Assembly (NCBI RefSeq): GCF_900095885.1
Contig: NZ_LT615367.1
Location: 2,976,001-3,040,000 of the forward strand
Source: Dickeya aquatica
Lineage (GTDB): Bacteria; Pseudomonadota; Gammaproteobacteria; Enterobacterales; Enterobacteriaceae
DNA length: 64,000 bases
Reading direction: 5' to 3'
A program made the translations under genes and the position numbers. The notes beneath the pieces were generated by a model. It was given only the letters and a program-made list of their open reading frames with translations, did no database searches and was not told where the DNA came from. This document shows, in pieces, positions 61,315 to 64,000 of the stretch; position 1 is the first letter of the stretch; every line of letters begins with the position of its first letter.

Positions 61315-61796
61315 GCCAGGTTATTCTCGATTTGCAAATCGCCAGCGAAAGCCCCCTCGGGTTACCGCCGGAAACCGATTTTCAGCGCTGGCTGCAAGCC
61401 GTGCTGCCGCAGTTTCAGGAGATAGCAGAAGTCACTATCCGGGTCGTGGACGAAGAGGAAAGCCATCACCTCAACCTGACGTATCGTGGCAAAGACAAAC
61501 CGACCAACGTGCTGTCGTTTCCATTTGAAGCACCGCCGGAGGTAGAGTTGCCATTGTTGGGCGATCTGGTGATTTGTCGCCAGGTCGTTGAACAAGAAGC
61601 GATTGAGCAAGGAAAAAGTGCCGAAGAACACTGGGCGCATATGGTTGTTCATGGCAGCCTGCATCTGTTAGGTTATGATCATATCGAAGACAGTGAAGCC
61701 GAAGAAATGGAAGCACTGGAAACGGAAATCATGCAAAGCATGGGCTATAACGACCCCTATCTGGCTGAGAAAGAAGATTTTACCGATCGGCCCTAG
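61311..61796 (+). CDS. ybeY: Endoribonuclease YbeY
   Basis: 161 residues, UPF0054 family. The metal-binding H3XH5XH motif is His114, His118 and His124 in [13 protein letters not shown]. The TNVLSFPFE segment is also conserved. It takes part in 16S rRNA 3'-end maturation and 70S quality control. The ATGA overlap with ybeZ indicates coupled translation. Confidence 0.96.
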   Translation: MSQVILDLQIASESPLGLPPETDFQRWLQAVLPQFQEIAEVTIRVVDEEESHHLNLTYRGKDKPTNVLSFPFEAPPEVELPLLGDLVICRQVVEQEAIEQGKSAEEHWAHMVVHGSLHLLGYDHIEDSEAEEMEALETEIMQSMGYNDPYLAEKEDFTDRP

Positions 61797-61844
61797 ATTC
61801 GGTATGTTAACGCAGTAGAGTCACGCAATAACGCCAGCGGCGAG

Positions 61845-61869
61845 AAAACGACACGGTTGTGCCGTTTTT
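61845..61869 (+). terminator. Possible attenuator between ybeY and corC
   Basis: AAAACG...CAC pairs with GTG...CGTTTT (one mismatch) around a GGTT loop, followed by more T residues. It lies 48 bp past ybeY. It may partially stop transcription or mark a separate corC-lnt promoter region. Confidence 0.45.
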
Positions 61870-61920
61870 ATACCGACCGCTGGCCACCATTTTCTAACAA
61901 GAGAGATATTCACTGACGCC

Positions 61921-62796
61921 ATGAGCGACGACCACTCCTCCAACAGCGATGCCCCCAGTCCCAAAAAGGGGTTCTTTTCTCTTTTCCTGAATCAGATTTT
62001 TCATGGTGAGCCAAAAGATCAGCACGACCTGCTGGCGTTGATCCGTGATTCGGAACAGATAGACCCGGAAATCCGCGACATGCTCGAAGGCGTGATGGAT
62101 ATCGCCGAACAGCGGGTACGCGACATCATGATCCCCCGTTCACAGATGATCACACTCAAGCATAACCAGACGCTCGATGAGTGCCTGGATGTTATCATCG
62201 AATCGGCGCACTCGCGTTTTCCGGTCATCAGCGAAGATAAAGATCACATCGAAGGCATTCTGATGGCCAAAGATCTGTTGCCGTTTATGCGCAGCCAGTC
62301 GGAACCGTTTAGCATGGATAAGGTGCTGCGCCCGGCTGTCGTGGTGCCAGAGAGCAAACGGGTCGATCGCATGCTCAATGAGTTCCGCTCGTTGCGCTAT
62401 CATATGGCGATTGTCATTGACGAGTTTGGCGGCGTTTCCGGTCTGGTGACCATTGAAGATATTCTCGAGCTTATCGTCGGTGAAATTGAAGATGAATACG
62501 ATGATGAAGAAGACCGCGATATTCGCCAGCTCAACCGCCAGACCTATACCGTGCGTGCGCTGACACCGATTGAAGACTTCAACAAAACATTCGGCACCCA
62601 TTTTAGTGATGAAGAAGTGGACACCATCGGCGGCCTGGTGATGCAGGCGTTCGGTCATCTGCCTGCACGCGGAGAAACCATCGACATAGACGGTTACGTG
62701 TTCAAAGTGGCGATGGCAGACAGCCGACGTATTATTCAGGTTCATGTCAGGGTGCCTGATGACACACCCCAACCGCAAACTGGAAGATTGATTTGA
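61921..62796 (+). CDS. corC: CorC/YbeX, CBS-domain protein (magnesium/cobalt efflux or ribosome-linked)
   Basis: 291 residues, soluble. Two CBS domains (about 70-190, with [31 protein letters not shown] and [33 protein letters not shown]) precede the CorC_HlyC domain (about 205-285). In enterobacteria it is linked to Mg2+/Co2+ efflux and, as YbeX, to ribosome metabolism through its neighbours ybeZ-ybeY. lnt follows immediately. Confidence 0.94.
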   Translation: MSDDHSSNSDAPSPKKGFFSLFLNQIFHGEPKDQHDLLALIRDSEQIDPEIRDMLEGVMDIAEQRVRDIMIPRSQMITLKHNQTLDECLDVIIESAHSRFPVISEDKDHIEGILMAKDLLPFMRSQSEPFSMDKVLRPAVVVPESKRVDRMLNEFRSLRYHMAIVIDEFGGVSGLVTIEDILELIVGEIEDEYDDEEDRDIRQLNRQTYTVRALTPIEDFNKTFGTHFSDEEVDTIGGLVMQAFGHLPARGETIDIDGYVFKVAMADSRRIIQVHVRVPDDTPQPQTGRLI

Positions 62797-64000
62797 TTCA
62801 TGGCTGTAGCCTTATTACTGCAACGCCAGCAGGTCGCCTCCTGCTGGCGCTTTTATTCGGTGCCTGCGGCACACTGGCGTTTTCTCCCTATGATGTCTGG
62901 CCTGCGGCGATAGTCTCGCTGGCGGGCTTACATGGGTTAACACTCCATCGCCGCATCCGGCAGGCTGCCGCCCTCGGTTTTTGCTGGGGATTCGGCCTGT
63001 TTGGCACCGGTATCCACTGGGTGTACTACAGCATTGCCGATTTCGGTGGCATGCCTGGCCCGGTGAACGTCGGGCTGGTGTGTTTACTGGCGCTCTATTT
63101 ATCACTTTACCCGATGCTATTTAGCACCCTGCTGACCACCTTATGGCCACGGACCACTGTCTGGCGGCTGGTGCTGGCCACTCCGGTATTATGGCAGTTA
63201 ACCGAGGTGGCGCGAGGTTGGGTGCTGACCGGTTTTCCCTGGCTGCAATTTGGCTACAGCCAGATAAACGGCCCGCTCAAGGGCATCGCGCCGCTAGGCG
63301 GCGTCGATACGCTGACCTTTTTGTTACAGGTCATCAGCGGGTTGTTGATATTAGGCCTGAGCCTGCGTCAATGGAAACCGCTACTGGCGGGTGCAGCCCT
63401 GCTCCTGTTGCCCTGGCCGCTGCGCTCATTGCATTGGTATACGCCTCAACCGGATCGCGCTGTAAATGTCGCGATGGTACAAGGCAATATCGCACAAGAG
63501 TTAAAGTGGGATCCGAACGAGCTGCGCAACACGCTCAACGTGTATCGGGATAATACGGTTTCGGTCATGGATAACGTGCCACTGGTCATTTGGCCTGAGT
63601 CAGCCATACCGGATGTCGAAGTGCGTCAGCAGCCCTATCTGACACAACTTGATACGTTGCTACGTGAGCATCACAGCAGCCTTATTACCGGTATCGTGGA
63701 TGCACGACGCAGCAATGGCCGAACTGATTTCTATAACAGTATCATTGTACTAGGTGATAAACAGCCTTATCAGTACCCAACGGTTAACCGTTACAACAAG
63801 CATCACCTGGTACCTTTTGGCGAGTTTGTCCCGTTAGAAAGCCTGCTGCGACCACTGGCCCCGTTCTTCGATTTGCCGATGTCAGCGTTCAGCCGTGGTG
63901 AGTATCAGCAACCACAGCTGGTGGTGAACGGCTATCGTCTGACCGCCACCATCTGTTACGAAGTCATTTTAGGCCAGCAGGTGCGTGATAACTTCCAGGC
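62793..64000 (+). CDS. lnt: Apolipoprotein N-acyltransferase (partial; apparent frameshift at 5' end)
   Basis: 402 codons are visible before the window ends. Membrane helices (about 16-190) precede the nitrilase-like domain with catalytic Glu (WPESAIPD), Lys ([19 protein letters not shown]) and Cys ([10 protein letters not shown]). It adds the third acyl chain to lipoproteins such as Pal and is normally essential. The family-like start ATG at 62800 ([12 protein letters not shown]) is out of frame with the body and stops after 37 codons. One extra base near 62836 would restore [21 protein letters not shown]. The body frame can start at TTG 62793 (GGAAG six bases upstream, TTGA overlap with the corC stop), giving a different 15-residue N-terminus. 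Confidence 0.88.
   Translation, partial: MIHGCSLITATPAGRLLLALLFGACGTLAFSPYDVWPAAIVSLAGLHGLTLHRRIRQAAALGFCWGFGLFGTGIHWVYYSIADFGGMPGPVNVGLVCLLALYLSLYPMLFSTLLTTLWPRTTVWRLVLATPVLWQLTEVARGWVLTGFPWLQFGYSQINGPLKGIAPLGGVDTLTFLLQVISGLLILGLSLRQWKPLLAGAALLLLPWPLRSLHWYTPQPDRAVNVAMVQGNIAQELKWDPNELRNTLNVYRDNTVSVMDNVPLVIWPESAIPDVEVRQQPYLTQLDTLLREHHSSLITGIVDARRSNGRTDFYNSIIVLGDKQPYQYPTVNRYNKHHLVPFGEFVPLESLLRPLAPFFDLPMSAFSRGEYQQPQLVVNGYRLTATICYEVILGQQVRDNFQ
62824..62849. repeat. Inverted repeat at the lnt frameshift point
   Basis: CGCCAGCAGG (62824-62833) and CCTGCTGGCG (62840-62849) form a perfect 10-bp GC-rich hairpin with loop TCGCCT. The missing base in lnt maps to this loop. Such structures are known sites of sequencing compression and of replication slippage. 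Confidence 0.9.

Overview
This window is chromosomal core DNA from a gamma-proteobacterium of the order Enterobacterales. Gene content, order and protein sequences follow the Escherichia coli nadA-tol-cyd-suc-sdh-gltA-nei-phr-kdp-pgm-seqA-fldA-fur-glnS-nag-asnB-tRNA-miaB-lnt region almost gene for gene. Departures from the E. coli layout (only three Lys tRNAs, a DUF554 gene, a chemoreceptor beside fldA, a DMT transporter beside pgm, no nagD, no speF/potE, a NagE without an EIIA domain) suggest a soft-rot type genus such as Dickeya or Pectobacterium. That genus call is inference.

Layout. 1-1.7 kb: 5' end of nadA with a NadR box, a DUF554 membrane protein and three tandem tRNA-Lys genes. 1.8-7.4 kb: the Tol-Pal envelope operon (ybgC-tolQRAB-pal-cpoB, minus strand). 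7.5-10.7 kb: cytochrome bd oxidase cydABX-ybgE, with an FNR/ArcA-type control region. 11.4-21.2 kb: sdhCDAB-sucABCD, half of the TCA cycle in one minus-strand array, with divergent gltA at 21.8 kb. 23.2-29.8 kb: nei, the 5-oxoprolinase genes pxpABC, ybgI, phrB and a long form of ybgA. 30-38.6 kb: ybfA and the complete kdpFABCDE potassium system with a clear KdpE box. 38.6-48.5 kb: small DMT transporter, pgm-seqA, ybfF, ybfE, a methyl-accepting chemotaxis protein, fldA, fur and glnS. 48.7-55.7 kb: divergent nagE and nagBAC, then asnB. 55.9-56.6 kb: Met-Leu-Gln-Gln-Met-Gln tRNA operon. 56.7-64 kb: an SMR efflux protein, ubiF, miaB, ybeZ-ybeY-corC and lnt running off the right edge.

The genes serve central metabolism and respiration (TCA, quinol oxidase, ubiquinone synthesis), envelope integrity (Tol-Pal, Lnt), amino-sugar use, K+ and iron homeostasis, and RNA maturation. 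I found no defence system, prophage, insertion sequence, CRISPR array or secondary-metabolite cluster.

The most notable observation is an apparent one-base deletion near codon 13 of lnt. It sits in the six-base loop of a perfect 10-bp inverted repeat, and a TTG with a good Shine-Dalgarno upstream re-opens the correct frame. Other points worth checking are two perfect palindromes (7464-7487 and 30310-30344), a candidate sigma-28 promoter for the chemoreceptor, a uof-like leader ORF before fur, and a possible 3'UTR small RNA after sucD.
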